A stretch of DNA of 64,000 bases from Sodiomyces alkalinus F11 (Eukaryota > Ascomycota > Sordariomycetes > Glomerellales > Plectosphaerellaceae), in the NCBI RefSeq assembly GCF_003711515.1, contig NW_021167085.1:65507-129506 (forward strand), given 5' to 3'. The stretch's first letter is position 1. Each line of letters starts with the position of its first letter. The translations under genes and the position numbers were made by a program. Shown here in pieces: positions 33,373 to 45,465 of this stretch. The notes beneath the pieces are model-generated. The model was not told the origin of the DNA. It ran no database searches and saw nothing but the letters and a program-made list of their open reading frames with translations.

Positions 33373-36300
33373 ATGCCACCGCGGCGGCCACCAGGTGATG
33401 GGGGGCTCGGTTCCCCGAAATGTCTACTCACCCTCGCCGTTCTCCTCTTCACCTACCTCCCGCTCGCCGAAGCTCAGCAGCAGCAACGACGCGCCGACGC
33501 CCAACCCCTAGCCCAAGTTCAACCTGACGACCTCGCCCGTCACATCCTCCCCGCCGCCGACAGACAATGGCTCCACCCGTCCGATGCCTCCAAGGGCGAT
33601 GACCATACGGGCCACCCCATAATTCTGTCGGGAGAAGAGCGGGCTGTCATCGAAAAGAAGACTACGGAACGCAGTCAGGACAGAAACAGAGACGGAGATA
33701 GAATCATAAACAGAAACGACAAGAGAAACCACAACATCCATCTCGAAATCCCAAACCGCCACGATATCAACTATATCAAAAACAACAATACCCCTAACCA
33801 AAACGATGCGCGCGCCGTCGCAACTTTGGCTCCGGCTCAGTCCGTACGAGCACCTCCCTCCAGTCATCGTCTCATCACCCGCCCCGATACCGGGTCCGGG
33901 TCTGGGATCTCTACGCAGCCTGGTGCGCGGAGTCTGGGGGAATGGGAAGTGGAAGACTTCGTCCTTTTGGCGACCGTCGACGGGGACCTCTACGCCAGCG
34001 ACCGCCAGACCGGCACCGTCCGCTGGCATCTCGAGGTTGACCAGCCCATGGTAGAGACCGTCCACCACCGCCTCAACACCTCCGAGCTCGACGACGACCA
34101 CCACCCCGTCGACCATTACGTCTGGGCCGTCGAGCCTACCCGTGACGGTAGCCTCTACATCTGGATGCCCGGCGCCCCCGACCCGGCCATCCTCCCCACC
34201 GGCCTGACCATGAAGAGCCTCGTCGAGGAGCTCTCCCCGCTCGCCAACGACAACCCCCCCGTCATCTACACCGGCACCAAGAAGACCACCATGATCACCA
34301 TCGACGCCTCGACCGGTCGCGTCCTCAAGTGGTTCGGATCGAGCGGCTCCCACGTGAACGAGGAGGAGAGCTGCCTTCGTCCCAGCGGTATCTACGACTT
34401 CGACCGCGAGGAGTGCAGCTCCACCGGCACCATCACCCTCGGCCGGACCGAGTACGAAGTCGCCATCAGCCGAAAGGACGGTCGCGCCATTGCCAACCTC
34501 CGCTACGCCGAGTGGACCCCCAACAACTTCGACCGCGACCTCATGTCCACCTACCGCCGGACCCTCGACAACCGCTACCACAGTAGCCGCCACGACGGTG
34601 GCGTCTACGCCTTTGACCTCGACGCCTCCGACGAGCGTCTCATCTTCGCCGACAAATTCGACTCGCCCGTCGCCCGCGTCTTTGACGTCTGCCGGCCCTG
34701 GGGCGTCACCCCCGACCAGAACCCGGATCTCCTCGTCCTCCCGCAGCCCATCCCGCCGCCGCAGAATGACGACGTTGCTCGCCTCCGAAGCAGCCATGTC
34801 TTCCTGAACCAGACCGGCGCAGGCAGCTGGTACGCATTGTCCGGCTTGTCGTACCCGCTCATCGTGGACGCCCCTCCCGCCCTCACCTCGCTGCGACAGT
34901 GGTTGGAGCTCGACCGGCCTTGGGGCCTGCTGACCCAGAACCAAAAGTCCGCCGCTATGATCGGCCGTCACAGCTTTGACTCGGTCCGGGAAAAGGGGCC
35001 CCAGTATTATCCACCGACCCTTCCCGGGGGTTCCGTCTCGCAGCCTGTTGACGATCACGAGAACGATTCGACCCTGCCCACCCTCGTTCCCGACGACTTG
35101 GACGGCCCGACCATCGTCGCCAAGGTCAGGTCGATTCCCCAACAAGCCGCCAACAGCTTCGTGGACCTTTTCAAGAACCCCGTCCTGATCAGCATTCTCG
35201 TCCTCTCGTTTTTCTTTTACCACAAGGACCTGATCCGATGGTCCAAGGCCAAATCGCGGAAGTTCCTACTGCAACGGGAGCAGTGGTCCAAGCCTGGTGA
35301 CCTGGTTTCTGCCGATCTCGCACTCGGAAGCTCTGTTCACGCTGAGGTACCTGCACTCGACCCACGTACCGACGACACGCCGGAAGAGAAGGCCCAGCAG
35401 CAACAAGTACAGCAACAACAACAACAACAACAACAGCAGCAGCAGCAGCAGCAGCAGCTGGTCGAGCCATCCGCTGTCGACGAGCACACGACAGCTGTCC
35501 CGGAGCGTACCGAAAATAGCGGCTTGTCTGAGAAGAGCAATTCCGGCCAGGCCCCGTCTCCGTCCTCCACGCCGCCACCGCCACCCGACTTGGCTGCTTC
35601 GCCCGCTAAGCCGGCGGCCAAGATCGATGCCGAAAACTCCGCCGCCGGGCCCCCTGAGAAGAAGAAAGGCAAAGCCCACCGCGGCAGACGTGGCGGGGTC
35701 AAGCATCGAAAGAATGGTCCCAAGAAGAGGGACATCTCGACATCCCGTGACGATGAACCTGCGGCCACCACCGTGGAGGATGCCGTCAAAAACGCCAAGA
35801 GACTCGGCAACTCGCCCAAGCTGGAACCGGACGTGGTCACGATCACGAACGATATGCAATCGGTTACCGGTCCTGTGTTCAAGCTCGGCAGCATCGAAGT
35901 GGACATGGAGCATCAGCTGGGCACGGGCAGCAACGGCACCCTTGTCTTTGCCGGTCGGTTTGATGGCAGAGAGGTGGCCGTCAAGCGGATGCTCATCCAG
36001 TTCTATGACATTGCCTCGCAAGAAACTCGTCTGCTTCGGGAGAGCGACGATCACCCAAATGGTACGCTCCCCCTTTCTTTTTTTTTTTCTTCCCTCCCCC
36101 TTCGTCTCGCCCCTGCGATTTCACAGCTAACACCAGCCTGCAGTCATTCGATACTACGCACAAGAGGCCAGAGATGGTTTCCTGTACATCGCACTTGAGC
36201 GGTGTGCTGCCTCCTTGGCTGACGTTGTCGAGAGGCCCTCTCGGTTCCCCCAACTGGCCCAGGCGGGCAGGGCCGACCTGCCCGCGGTGCTCTACCAGAT

Positions 36301-37276
36301 CGCCAATGGAATCAACCACCTGCACAGCCTCCGTATTGTGCATCGCGACCTGAAGCCTCAGAATATTCTGGTCAATATGGACAAAGGCGGTCGTGCTCGC
36401 CTCCTCGTGTCAGACTTTGGTCTGTGCAAAAAGCTTGAAGGAGGCCAGTCATCCTTTGGCGCCACGACGGGGCGGGCGGCTGGCACGACGGGCTGGCGAG
36501 CACCCGAGCTGCTCCTGGACGACGACAAAGATCCGCTCACGGATGCTAGCATCAACAGCGGGTCGGGCACGCCTCTGGTCAACTCGGACCTGTTGCCGAA
36601 CCGGCGTGCCACGCGGTCCATCGACATCTTCAGTCTGGGTCTCGTTTTCTTCTACGTCCTGAGCAACGGCCAGCACCCCTTCGACTGCGGCGACCGGTAC
36701 ATGCGCGAGGTCAACATTCGCAAGGGCAACCACAACCTCAGCCCGTTATCGGTCCTGGGAGACTATGCGTCCGAGGCCAAGGACCTGATCCGCACTATGC
36801 TAGACAGCAACCCCAAGGCGCGTCCCACGACGCACGACGTCATGTCGCACCCGTTCTTCTGGTCGGCCAAGAAACGGCTGGCCTTCCTCTGCGACGTGTC
36901 GGACCACTTTGAGAAGGAACCGCGCGATCCGCCCAGCGAGCCGCTGCTCAAGCTGGAGGAATATGCCCCGATTGCGACTAAGGGTGACTTTCTGCGCCAC
37001 CTGCCCCGCGAGTTTGTCGACTCGTTGGGCAAGCAGCGCAAGTACACCGGCACGCGGCTTCTCGACCTCCTCCGCGCGCTCCGCAACAAGAGGAATCACT
37101 ACGAGGACATGTCCGACTCGCTGAAGCGGACCGTGGGGCCGTTGCCCGAGGGGTACCTTTCCTTTTGGACCGTACGGTTTCCGGAGTTGCTGCTGGCCTG
37201 CTGGAATGTTGTGTGGGAGGTGCAATGGGATAAGGCGGATAGGTTTAAGGAATACTATGAGCCGGCGGGGCTGTAG
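33373..37276 (+). CDS. IRE1: IRE1, ER stress sensor kinase/endoribonuclease
   Basis: Two exons, 33373-36061 and 36144-37276, with an 82-bp intron (GTACGC...CTGCAG, GCTAAC branch), give 1273 residues. A signal peptide (about 1-34) is followed by an unusual Asn/Arg/Asp-rich stretch (about 90-150). The luminal sensor domain starts near 194 (FVLLATVDGDLYASDRQTG). A transmembrane helix lies at about 603-616. The cytosolic linker has a polyglutamine tract (about 675-696) and basic KKKGKAHRGRRGG. The kinase has GTGSNGT at 850, Lys871, HRD with Asp965, and DFG at 987. The C-terminal KEN RNase keeps RKY, LRNK and His1215. In the family, luminal misfolded protein drives oligomerisation, trans-phosphorylation and unconventional splicing of HAC1/hacA mRNA. 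It is convergent with the HEL2-like gene. Confidence 0.96.
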
Positions 37277-37302
37277 CCTGTGCTTTTACGATGGTTGTCG
37301 TG

Positions 37303-37402
37303 TGGTTGGTTCGTTGTTGGTTCGTTGTTGGTTCGTTGTTGGTTCGTTGTTGGTTCGTTGTTGGTTCGTTGTTGGTTCGTTGTTGGTTCGTTGTTGGTTC
37401 GT
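37303..37402. repeat. 11-bp minisatellite after the IRE1 stop codon
   Basis: About nine perfect or near-perfect copies of GTTGGTTCGTT lie in the presumed 3' UTR of IRE1, 27 bp beyond the stop codon. The rest of the 490-bp convergent spacer to 37768 shows no other feature. Confidence 0.9.
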
Positions 37403-37768
37403 CGGTGTCGTTTTTCTCGTTGTCTTGTCGTTTCTGTTGTCAGTGTTATTGCTACTACTATATAAAATGCTTTGTGATTTGTTTTGCTGCCAGCTTCGAT
37501 TCCGTTCAAAGTTTTACCAGAGCCCCCTCTCTATTTGGAGGGAAACAAAGAGGCCAAGGATATATCTGGATTCGACGCTTCCCGGCTTTGTTATACAGGG
37601 CATCAGCCCGGACGATACATTGAACAACGCGCTTCAGTCACGCTGGCACAGCTTTCGAGACCACCGTTCGACTCAATTCTCATGATTCTTTTTGTATGTA
37701 TTCGTACTTCTGAACGGCAAAGTCACCGCTATCCACAAACCCTGACACGGGGTAAGATGCATCAATTT

Positions 37769-40544
37769 TCACCCCCACTGCACAAGAACCTTCTTCTTCT
37801 TCCCCTTCTTCTTCCCCCCACCGGTCTCTTCTCCCGCCTCCTCCCGCTCCGCCGCATTCTCGCTCGCCTCGCCGCCGCCGTCGTTGCCGCCCCAACTAAA
37901 CCCGGTATCCCGCTGCACGCCAAAGTCCCGCCTTACCGCACCTGTCCCGTAGCCAAATATGGTAGTGGACGGTTTCGGCGCCCGGGGGAGCGCAGGGAAG
38001 GCGTCTGCCCCGTTGGCGTTGCCACGAGGCCTCGGAGGAGGCTGTGACCTGCTGGTTTTGTTGTTGTTGTTGTTGTGGGTGTTGTTGTGGGTGTTGTGGG
38101 TGTTGGGGCCGATCCAGGTTGGGGTTCGGGAGGCCGAGGTAGAGGTAGATGCGGAGGAGGACACGGGAGGGAGGGCGGGGAAGGTATTTTGCGAGGGAGG
38201 GGGGGCAGGTCGCGGGGAGGATGTGGAAACGGTCCATGTCGGGGGTCGGGCGGAGGAAGCGGGCGAGCCGGGGACGCGAGTGCTGTTCTTGAGACGCAGG
38301 ACGCGGTTGGAGTGTTTTTGGTTCGAGGCGGTGCTGGGCTGGGCGGGTGCTGACAACGGAGAGGAGGAAGAGGAAGCGGCGGCGGCGGCCCAACCGGAAG
38401 AGGAGGTGGTGGCGCCGTGCATGCCGCCCAGGCCGGGGAGGGAAGGGTAGTCCTCGTTGATGGCGCGCCAGTCGCGCCAGGCGGAGTTGATGGCGGCGGC
38501 CTTGGTCTTGTCGTCGAAGAGGTCGGCGACCTCGCGCACGAGGGTGCCGATGGCGTTGGAGGAGGTGTCGGAGAAGAGGGAGAAGAAGGCGTCGATGAGC
38601 TGCGGGGCCGAGAGCTGGGCGGAGCGGTAGGACGAGATGTGGTTGCGGAACTGGGCGATTTTGGCCGCGTCGTGGCCGAGCAGGTTGGAGGCCCGTTCGA
38701 TGACGGCGCTGTGGCGGAGGATCCGGGCCCTTTCGGCGGGCGGGAGGGAGGAGAGGTCGACTGCGCTGGGTGGAGGGGTGTTTCCCACGGCGGTGGCGGT
38801 GGCGGTGGCAGTGGCGGCAGGTGGTGCGGGTGTGGTAGCAGCACCAGTACCATTCGCAGGTCGAGTACCACTGGCACCACCGGCACTACCGGCACCGTTG
38901 GGCGGACGTGATGTCGAAGGTGCGGGGGCAGGCCCAGGCGCAGGCGCGGGAGACGGGGCGGGGGAGTTGGACAGCTGGCCACCGAAAGAGCGCTGGGTCA
39001 CAGACTGGGCGGAGTGAATGGCGAGCTGTCGCTGGAAAGCAAGCTCGTCACGACGGAGAGGCTGGGCGGAGCTCGGGGGCAAGGGTTCGGCGTTGGAATC
39101 GCGACCGCGACCGCGACCTTCGCGACCTTCTCGACCTTCTCTCCGGCTGGGGCCGCCTTCGCCACCACCTCTGCCCCTACCCCTGCCGCCCCTGCCGCCC
39201 CTCCTCTCCTCCTGATAGGGCTGGCGGTAGTCAAAGCCGGAAATGTCGACGACGCGGGCATCCCTCCTGACATCCTTGGAGAGGGAGTTTCCGTGCTCGG
39301 AGAGCTGGTGGGCCTTGAGGTCCATCTCGGACTCGAAGACGACGAATTTGCGGTCGAGGCACTCCGGGTCGAGGCAGGGAAAGTGGTCCTTGCGGAAGTG
39401 CTTCTCGAGGGCGTCGTAGTTGAGGTAGTAGTGGGGGTTGCGGGAGTCGCGGCGGTCGCAGAGGAAGCAGCGCTCGTGCTTCTCGCGGCAGTGCTCGTAG
39501 AGCCTGTCGTCGTCGTAGAAACGGGAGCCGCAGAAGCCGCAGAGCGGGTGGCCCTTGAAGCCGGTCTGGTCGACGGCGCCGGGACGGTCGTCGCCGTGGC
39601 GCATGTGGCGCTCGAGCTCCTTGTCGGCGAAGAGCTCGTGCTCGTGGGTGAAGACCTTCTTGTTGCGGGTGCAGAGGTCGCACATTTTGCGGGCGTGGAC
39701 GGAGCGGACGTGGCGGTGGAGGTCGGGCCAGCCGAGGCCGGCGAAGACGCAGTCGCTGACGGGGCAGTTGTAGCGGAGGAGGACGACGGTGTCGCCGACG
39801 ATCTCTTCGTTGGCGTACTTGATGCCGATGTTGTTGTCGAAGCTGGTGATGTCGTCGTCGGTGTAGTCTTCGAAGCGTTTTAAGGGGTCGTCGGTGAAGA
39901 CGACAAAGGGGGCGGCGGTCTTGGGTAAGAGTTAGGGATGTCGCAGTAAGTAGTAGGAAGACAAGCGAAAAAAGAAAAAAGAAAAACGAAAAAAAAAAAT
40001 AGCATACCCGACAATGTGGACAGTCCTTCGTCTTGTACAGGGCTCTCATGCGGAGACCGCAGATGTGACAAGTCTTGTGGTTACATGGTGTAATGGAGTG
40101 GAACTTGATGGGGTCGGCGCAGATGAAGCAGATCTCGTCACCTTCGGCCGTACTGGGGGCTCCCTCTGGGGCCTTGCCGTCGGTGGTGGGAGGAGGCGCA
40201 TCTCCTTGCGTAGGAGCTGCTACGGCTACGGCTACGGCTACGGCAGCTTGTGGTGTGTGTGTGTGGGCAGAGATGCCGCCTTGTTCTCCTTGTCTTTGGC
40301 CTTGTCCGCGTTTCGAGGTATTGGTGTTGCTGCCTCCTCTTCCTCGTCCCCTGCGTCCACCCCGGGATGGGTGATTGTCGACACTGCCGGTTTCGACGCC
40401 ACCGTCAACGGCGCCGCCACCAGCACCGCCGGATCCGCCCCTGGCGTTTGGTTGTCCCCGCCCTCGCCCTCGTCCTCGCCCTCGACCTCGATTGGTTTCC
40501 GGGGCGGGTGCGGCTGTAGAGACGCCTGCTTGAGTCGAGTCCAT
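37769..40544 (-). CDS. HEL2: RING-type E3 ubiquitin ligase, HEL2/ZNF598 family
   Basis: Exons 40544-40008 and 39919-37769, with an 88-bp intron (GTATGC...CCAAG), give 895 residues. An N-terminal RGG/Gly-rich region (18-80) is followed by a C3HC4 RING (about 138-178: CFIC, CNHKTCHIC, CPHC). The intron falls directly after the RING. Then come several C2H2-type fingers (CPVSDCVF...HRHVRSVH, CDLC, CGFCGSRF...HCREKH, CFLC, CLDPEC). The rest is low complexity, with RG repeats and Pro/Ala/Ser tracts, and ends in a Lys-rich KKKGKKKK motif. This layout is diagnostic of Hel2/ZNF598. In yeast and mammals that protein ubiquitinates 40S proteins on collided ribosomes to start ribosome quality control. The RGG and Lys-rich ends probably bind RNA. 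Confidence 0.93.
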
Positions 40545-41852
40545 GGGTGGTATGTGGGAGCGAGCAGAAAAGGATACAATATATTCGTTTGCAGGAGCAG
40601 CAGTAGCAGCAGCAGCAGCTTGGCAGTTTGCCGACGAAAGGAGAGGAAGAACCGAGGTGAGATGAAGTGCCGTGCGCTATGAGATGAATATTAATAAACA
40701 AACGTGTTCAGAAAGAAAGGAAGTGAAGGATGCGAAAAGCGTAGAAAAATTATTAAAATAAAAAAATTTTTTAAGCGGATTCAAGAATGAGGCAGAAATA
40801 GGTAGTAGTGTCCGTACCGAAATGGAATTCCTCTTCGTTGCGTCACGAAGGGCAAGGATCTGGATGTGTGGTCGAAAGCCACCAAATTCGCCGCCGCCGA
40901 GTGACTCAGGGTCCAAGATAATAAAGGAAAAAAAGAAGAAGAAAAAAGTGGACTAGGCACTTCGCTGTCTGTTAGGAACAGACAACGACTTTGGTAGACC
41001 CCGAATAGCGAGACTCGCTATACTGCGTTCCTCTTGGGTGTTGTGGAAAAAGAAAAAAGAAAAAAGGGAAAAAAATTGGGTTGGAGGTGAGCGTGGGGTG
41101 AATTGAATTGAATTGATAATCCAAAGAAGCAGAGACGGAAAGAAGACACCCAGAGGCTAATCCGGAAGCAAAGCTGGTAGCCTCGTGGCGGGGTCCTTCA
41201 CCGAGAGCACGTGCAACGAACGGGGTCGATGAATTCATGATGACTCAGCCCCTCTGGTACGGATACCTGATGTCGTCAGTTTATGTATATGCGGATGGTG
41301 TTCCGAGTGTCGGTGATCTTTACTGCAATTATATTCATCTCCCCTCCCTCTGCATGTGTCCGTAGTAGTGTAAACTCACAATCACTTCCCCGTGCAAAGG
41401 GTCTCGGCAATTTATTTCGAGTATCAACGCCACACCCCCGCGATGCTCGGTAAAACCATTCCGGCAAGGGTAAAAATCGAAAGCATGGGAATAAGAGCCA
41501 TAAGCAAAAGCAGCCGTTAAAATGTTGAGAAGCAAACGAAGTGGCAAGTGAAAAAGCGCAAAACACCAGCCAGAATGGACCAAACCCCCCACCAGTTTCC
41601 TGCCCTGTCCTGCCCTGTCCTGCCCTGTCCTGCCCTGTCCTGCCCTGCCAAACGCCGGGTAACCCTCGCTACATGTTCACCGGTTTGTGTCGCCGCCCTC
41701 CCCCTGACCCTCCCCCCATGGGGTGCGGGTGCCGCGTCTCGAGATAGTATCGCCGCCATTCTTCTTCTCTGTCTCTTCTTCGTCTCCTCCACTTCTCTGT
41801 CTTTGTGTTCTCCCTCTCGTTCCAGCGCCCATCTCGCATCCTTGTTCTTTTT
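40545..41852. other. Intergenic region upstream of HEL2
   Basis: About 1.3 kb between two genes on the - strand, holding the HEL2 promoter and the 3' flank of the SWIB gene. It is A/T-rich around 40.74-40.78 kb and 40.93-41.09 kb. It also contains the 10-bp tandem repeat listed at 41599-41648. No gene is supported. Confidence 0.5.
41599..41648. repeat. 10-bp tandem repeat, five copies
   Basis: The unit CCTGCCCTGT is repeated about five times without interruption, 200 bp downstream of the SWIB stop codon. No coding role is apparent. Confidence 0.9.
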
Positions 41853-43048
41853 TCATTGTTCCTCATCCACCGGATACAGATGACTGCCAATCATCTTGTT
41901 CATCTGAAACATGTCGACCCTGGACTGCTTGAAAACCGCGTGCATCATCTCGTCACATCGAATCTGTCGCTTGTCACTGGGATCTTGCAGTTCGTTCGCC
42001 TTGATATGCTCCCACAGTTTCTTGACCACCTGCGGTCGCGATAGCTGTGACCAGGAACCATAGTTGATGCGTTAGATACATATACATACACAGAGAGAGA
42101 GGGGGGGAGAGGCGGAAAGAGGACAGGAAAGGCACCCACCTGAGGCTCGCCCACCAGCTGCGCCAACGGGAAGCTGAGCGTAAACGGCTTCTGGAACCCC
42201 CCGCCCGCCTTGCGCTTCGGAGCCGACTCCTCGCTCCCCTCGCCGCCGCCGCCGTCGCTATCGTCATGGCGCGCCTTCTTGCCACTCTTCTTGCGCGGCG
42301 CTTTCCGTTTCTTTCCCACGCTGCCGCCCCGCGTCATCCGCGTCCGGGCGAGCTTGTTTTCCTGCGCCTGGAGCTCGGCCGCGAGCCGCGCGTCGGCGTC
42401 TTCCTCCGACTCGGACCGCTTCTGCTTCTTGCGAGCCGGCATCGAAGAAGCAGCCACGTCCGCCTCCTCGCTGGACCCTTCTGCGTCTTCTTCTTCTTCA
42501 TCGCCTGCATGCACTTTTGTCTCTTCTTCTTCTTCTCCTTCCCCGTCTCCGCTGTGGCCGTTCGTGGCTGACGCTTCGGCTTTTACCGCCGTGGCGTCGG
42601 CTTCGTCTGCTGCGCCGCTGGCCAGGCGATCGAAGCGCTCCTCGATTAATCTCTTGATAGCGTCCTGTGTGGTGGGAATAGAGAAAGTTAGCAGGGGCAG
42701 AGAAAAACCGTGAAAACGACAAAACCCGTTTTATAAAATAGTTTGTTTTGCCGCCGTAATTCTGAGAAGCTCCCCAACCCTTCACCGAAGAAGCCGCAGT
42801 ACAGACACGTACCTTCTGGTCGCTCAAATCCTTCCCACCAAGCGCCATCTCCAACCCAGCTCGAATCTTCTTGCGTGTCACGGTGTTCAGGTCCGCCGTC
42901 GCCAGGATGCTGTCGATGATGGCCGTGTACCGGACCTCCTCGTCTTTGGTTACTGCGTATCTGGCAGTCAGCAGAGAACACCAGGGAGGGCCTAGAATGC
43001 AGCTCCCAGAAATTGCTATATATCGTAAAACTTACAAGGGCGCGACAT
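41853..43048 (-). CDS. DEK_C and SWIB/MDM2 domain protein
   Basis: Four exons: 43048-43036, 42952-42813, 42664-42140 and 42044-41853, for 289 residues. Phases agree at every junction. Exon 1 is only 13 nt (MSRP plus one base). I choose this ATG because joining to the TAACC acceptor gives MSRPLTKDEEVRYTAIID, the usual start of the family. Residues about 5-60 are a DEK_C-type helical domain (AIIDSILATADLNTVTRKKIRAGLE). The middle is acidic, then Lys/Arg-rich (KKRKAPRKKSGKKAR). Residues about 205-285 are the SWIB fold (FTLSFPLAQLVGEPQLSRPQVVKKLWEHIK, then MNKMIGSHL). The family includes yeast Uaf30 (RNA polymerase I upstream activating factor) and Tri1. A nuclear DNA- or chromatin-binding role is expected. 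The short first exon would be easy to miss. Confidence 0.88.
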
Positions 43049-44486
43049 TACGGCGGTATGCTCGTCGTTGAAACGAGAGGCGTTCGGGTTGTTGCCTGAG
43101 CAAGGCAAAGAAAAAAGGAAATGTGTACTTCCAAGCTAGAATTAAGCAAAAATAATAGCAACGGCGGAGCTTCCAAGAGAAAAGGAAATGGATTGCTTTC
43201 AAGAATTGCCTTCAAGAGAAATAAAAACAAGAAATAAAGGTCTTTGCAAAGACGATCAAGGCTGAAGAGCTGTTCCGGCGTCAGACCATCGTTCTCCGGG
43301 TTCTGTTGCGCCAACCAAGGCAGGGTGGTTTAGTTGCGCAGAAAGGACGGAGGGGAGCTCTTCGACCAAGCGCAGGGCAGAGAGACAAGGGGGAAGATTA
43401 GATAGAGAGATAGAGAGGTAGAGAGGCAGAGAGGCAGAGAGGCAAAGACGGTGAGATGGGATAGGGTTCTGCAAAGCTTCGTGCGACAAAGTCGAAACGG
43501 GTGCGCCTGAAGCCTTGTGCCACGCCAAAGAACCAACGGACCAAAGGCGTACAAAGTACGAAGGAGGTAAGCAGGTAGGTCAGAAGTTTGTAGTCCGTGG
43601 TCCGTGGTCCGTGGTCGATTTGGGAGGCGGCAGAGGGGCAGAGGGGCAGAGGGGCAGAGGGGCAGGTCCGATGAAGCTGCAGCAATGACTTGCGATGGAG
43701 CAGAACCAAGTTGTTGAATGGTGGCGGCTGCAACAAGAGTGAGTGGCTCAGACAGTCCTGGAGGCTGAGCTGAGGCTGGTGACAGACAGAAAGACGCGGA
43801 GGGGCAGAAATGCTTTGTTGTCGCTCGTGGTCGTGCTTTGTGCTGTGTGCTTGTGCTTCTTTGTCTCGTGCGAGAGGCTGGAGAGAGTAATAGCACGGAA
43901 TACAAATAGTACGAAGTAACTGGCAGTGGGCGCGCGACGAAGGTACTCTGGTACATCTGCCCTCTGATTCGTCTGTGGAGCATGACACACAATATAAAAA
44001 GTACGTACCTTTTCGTGTCCAGAGGTCTAGCCCTTTACCCCCGGGCCGACCCACGGTTCCGTCGAGTTACAGGGCTCTGGGGTTCGTACTCCACTCTCGC
44101 ATCCCCCGAACAAACAAGCCCATCCAATCATTTCCCGGAATTGGACAATCAGGAGACGACACACCATCACCAGCTCGAGATACGGGTCCATTTTCTGTTA
44201 GAATCTGTTATGTAGTCGACCGTTCGGTGAGTATACAGATCGTAGGAGACTGATCCTATGACGACGGCCAAGCCAGCAATCATTCCCATGACTTGAACTC
44301 TGAGAAACGACGCACCATCTCAACGTAAAACGTCCAAACCCTCCTTTCGGAAATTATCACGACACAAAACTATCACGATGGCTCGGTCTTGCACATTTAC
44401 AATGCAGTCAGATTATCCTTTTACACTGGAAACGGAACTCGGCAGCTGGTTGTCACAACTTCAGTGAGTATATTACGAGACTGATG
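43049..44486. other. Intergenic region with simple repeats
   Basis: Upstream region of the SWIB gene and 3' flank of the secreted-protein gene. A spliced leader exon is possible, since a CAG acceptor at about 43093 precedes the SWIB ATG. The region contains purine-rich repeats (GAGAGGCA near 43415-43445 and GAGGGGCA, four copies, near 43629-43663). A near-duplicated motif TGAGTATA...GAGACTGATxCTATGA occurs at about 44227-44260 and 44463-44492. No gene is supported. Confidence 0.45.
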
Positions 44487-45465
44487 CTATGAACGTTGAC
44501 CGTTCCAGAGATGTGAGACGAGGAAGTGCGTAATCCCTCCCCGACAAGGCAAACCCCCAACTTCGTACGAACCCCGGTGGAAGATGAACCTCATCCTCAT
44601 GTTGCCCGACTTCACAGCAGTCTGCTGGTTATTGCTAATGTCGACCATGGACGGGTTCAGCCGTCTGCGGATGTACTCATCAGCCGCCCTGTTGGCATCG
44701 TGTCCCACCAGCTTGTCGATGACGGGGCTGCCATTCCTCTTGCGCGTCATGGCGTTCGAGGGGGCACCGTCGAGGATGTACTCCCGGAACCCCTTCCGGA
44801 CGTTGGAGCCGTCCGTGGTGGCGATCTCGACACCGCCGTCGCAGCCCTCGAGGACGCTGATGTTGCCCCAGATGTCCCGGCCGGCCTCGTCGAAGCTGAA
44901 CTCGGCCCAGGTGCCCAGCTTCTGGATGCTGCGCTCCCAGTTCGTCTCGGTGCCGCGCTGGATGCGGCCCTCGAAGCCGTCGCAGAGGGAGACGAAGACG
45001 GTTTCCCCGCTTCGGATCTGCTCGTCGTGTGATCAGCGTCCTACCCCCTGAAGGTGTATGTTCCAGAACCAGGGACTCGTCATTTCTTACCTTGACCGAC
45101 TTGTAGACCATGTTATCGTAGGAGCTGTGGTAGAAGTGGAACCAGCGAGCGGGACCAGAGTCGGCGTTCTGAAGGAGGACGCCTTTGCCTCCGTTGTCCC
45201 TGTCGCCGCCGCTCTCTACCTTCCGTGTCAGCGCGGACTCTCATGGGTCATATGCACTCGCACTCACCAATAACGATGGGCCGGAAGGAGGTGTCAGTCG
45301 GCAAACCCTGAGTTCAGAGTCGATCGAAGTGTCCGCGAGATCGGAGTTGCCTCCGACAGTGTTGTTCGAGGTAGGCAGAGCGGCCGACATGCCAAACATC
45401 ACGGCCAGGAGACCAATGGTCAAGAGGATGGTGGACCTCATCGAGGCCCTGAGGGTTTTGGTCAT
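44487..45465 (-). CDS. Secreted protein, possible thaumatin-like fold
   Basis: Exons 45465-45268, 45219-45091 and 45017-44487 give 285 residues with all junctions in phase 0. The first intron is only 48 bp and must use an AAG acceptor to keep frame. The second ends in GCAG. The ATG at 45465 precedes a hydrophobic segment (about 10-29, STILLTIGLLAVMFGMSAAL), a signal peptide, then a short linker. The mature part contains WFHFYHSSYDNMVYKSVKI, VFVSLCDGFEGRIQRG, LGTWAEFSF, DIWGNISVLEGCDGG and FRFIFHRG-like strands (RMRFIFHRG). The SLCDGF, GTWAEFSF and SVLEGCDGG blocks remind me of fungal proteins with a thaumatin/osmotin-like beta fold, but few cysteines are present. The family assignment is tentative; secretion is better supported. 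Confidence 0.75.

Noticed and set aside
33508..35223. 571-codon open frame antisense to IRE1
   Set aside because: Gly/Val-rich shadow of the IRE1 coding strand, with no domain or believable start.
37303..37402. CRISPR-like array
   Set aside because: The 11-bp units are contiguous with no spacers, in a eukaryotic 3' UTR.
39014..39883. 289-codon + strand frame within HEL2
   Set aside because: Val/Ala/Glu-rich shadow of the HEL2 exon, whose zinc fingers are unambiguous.
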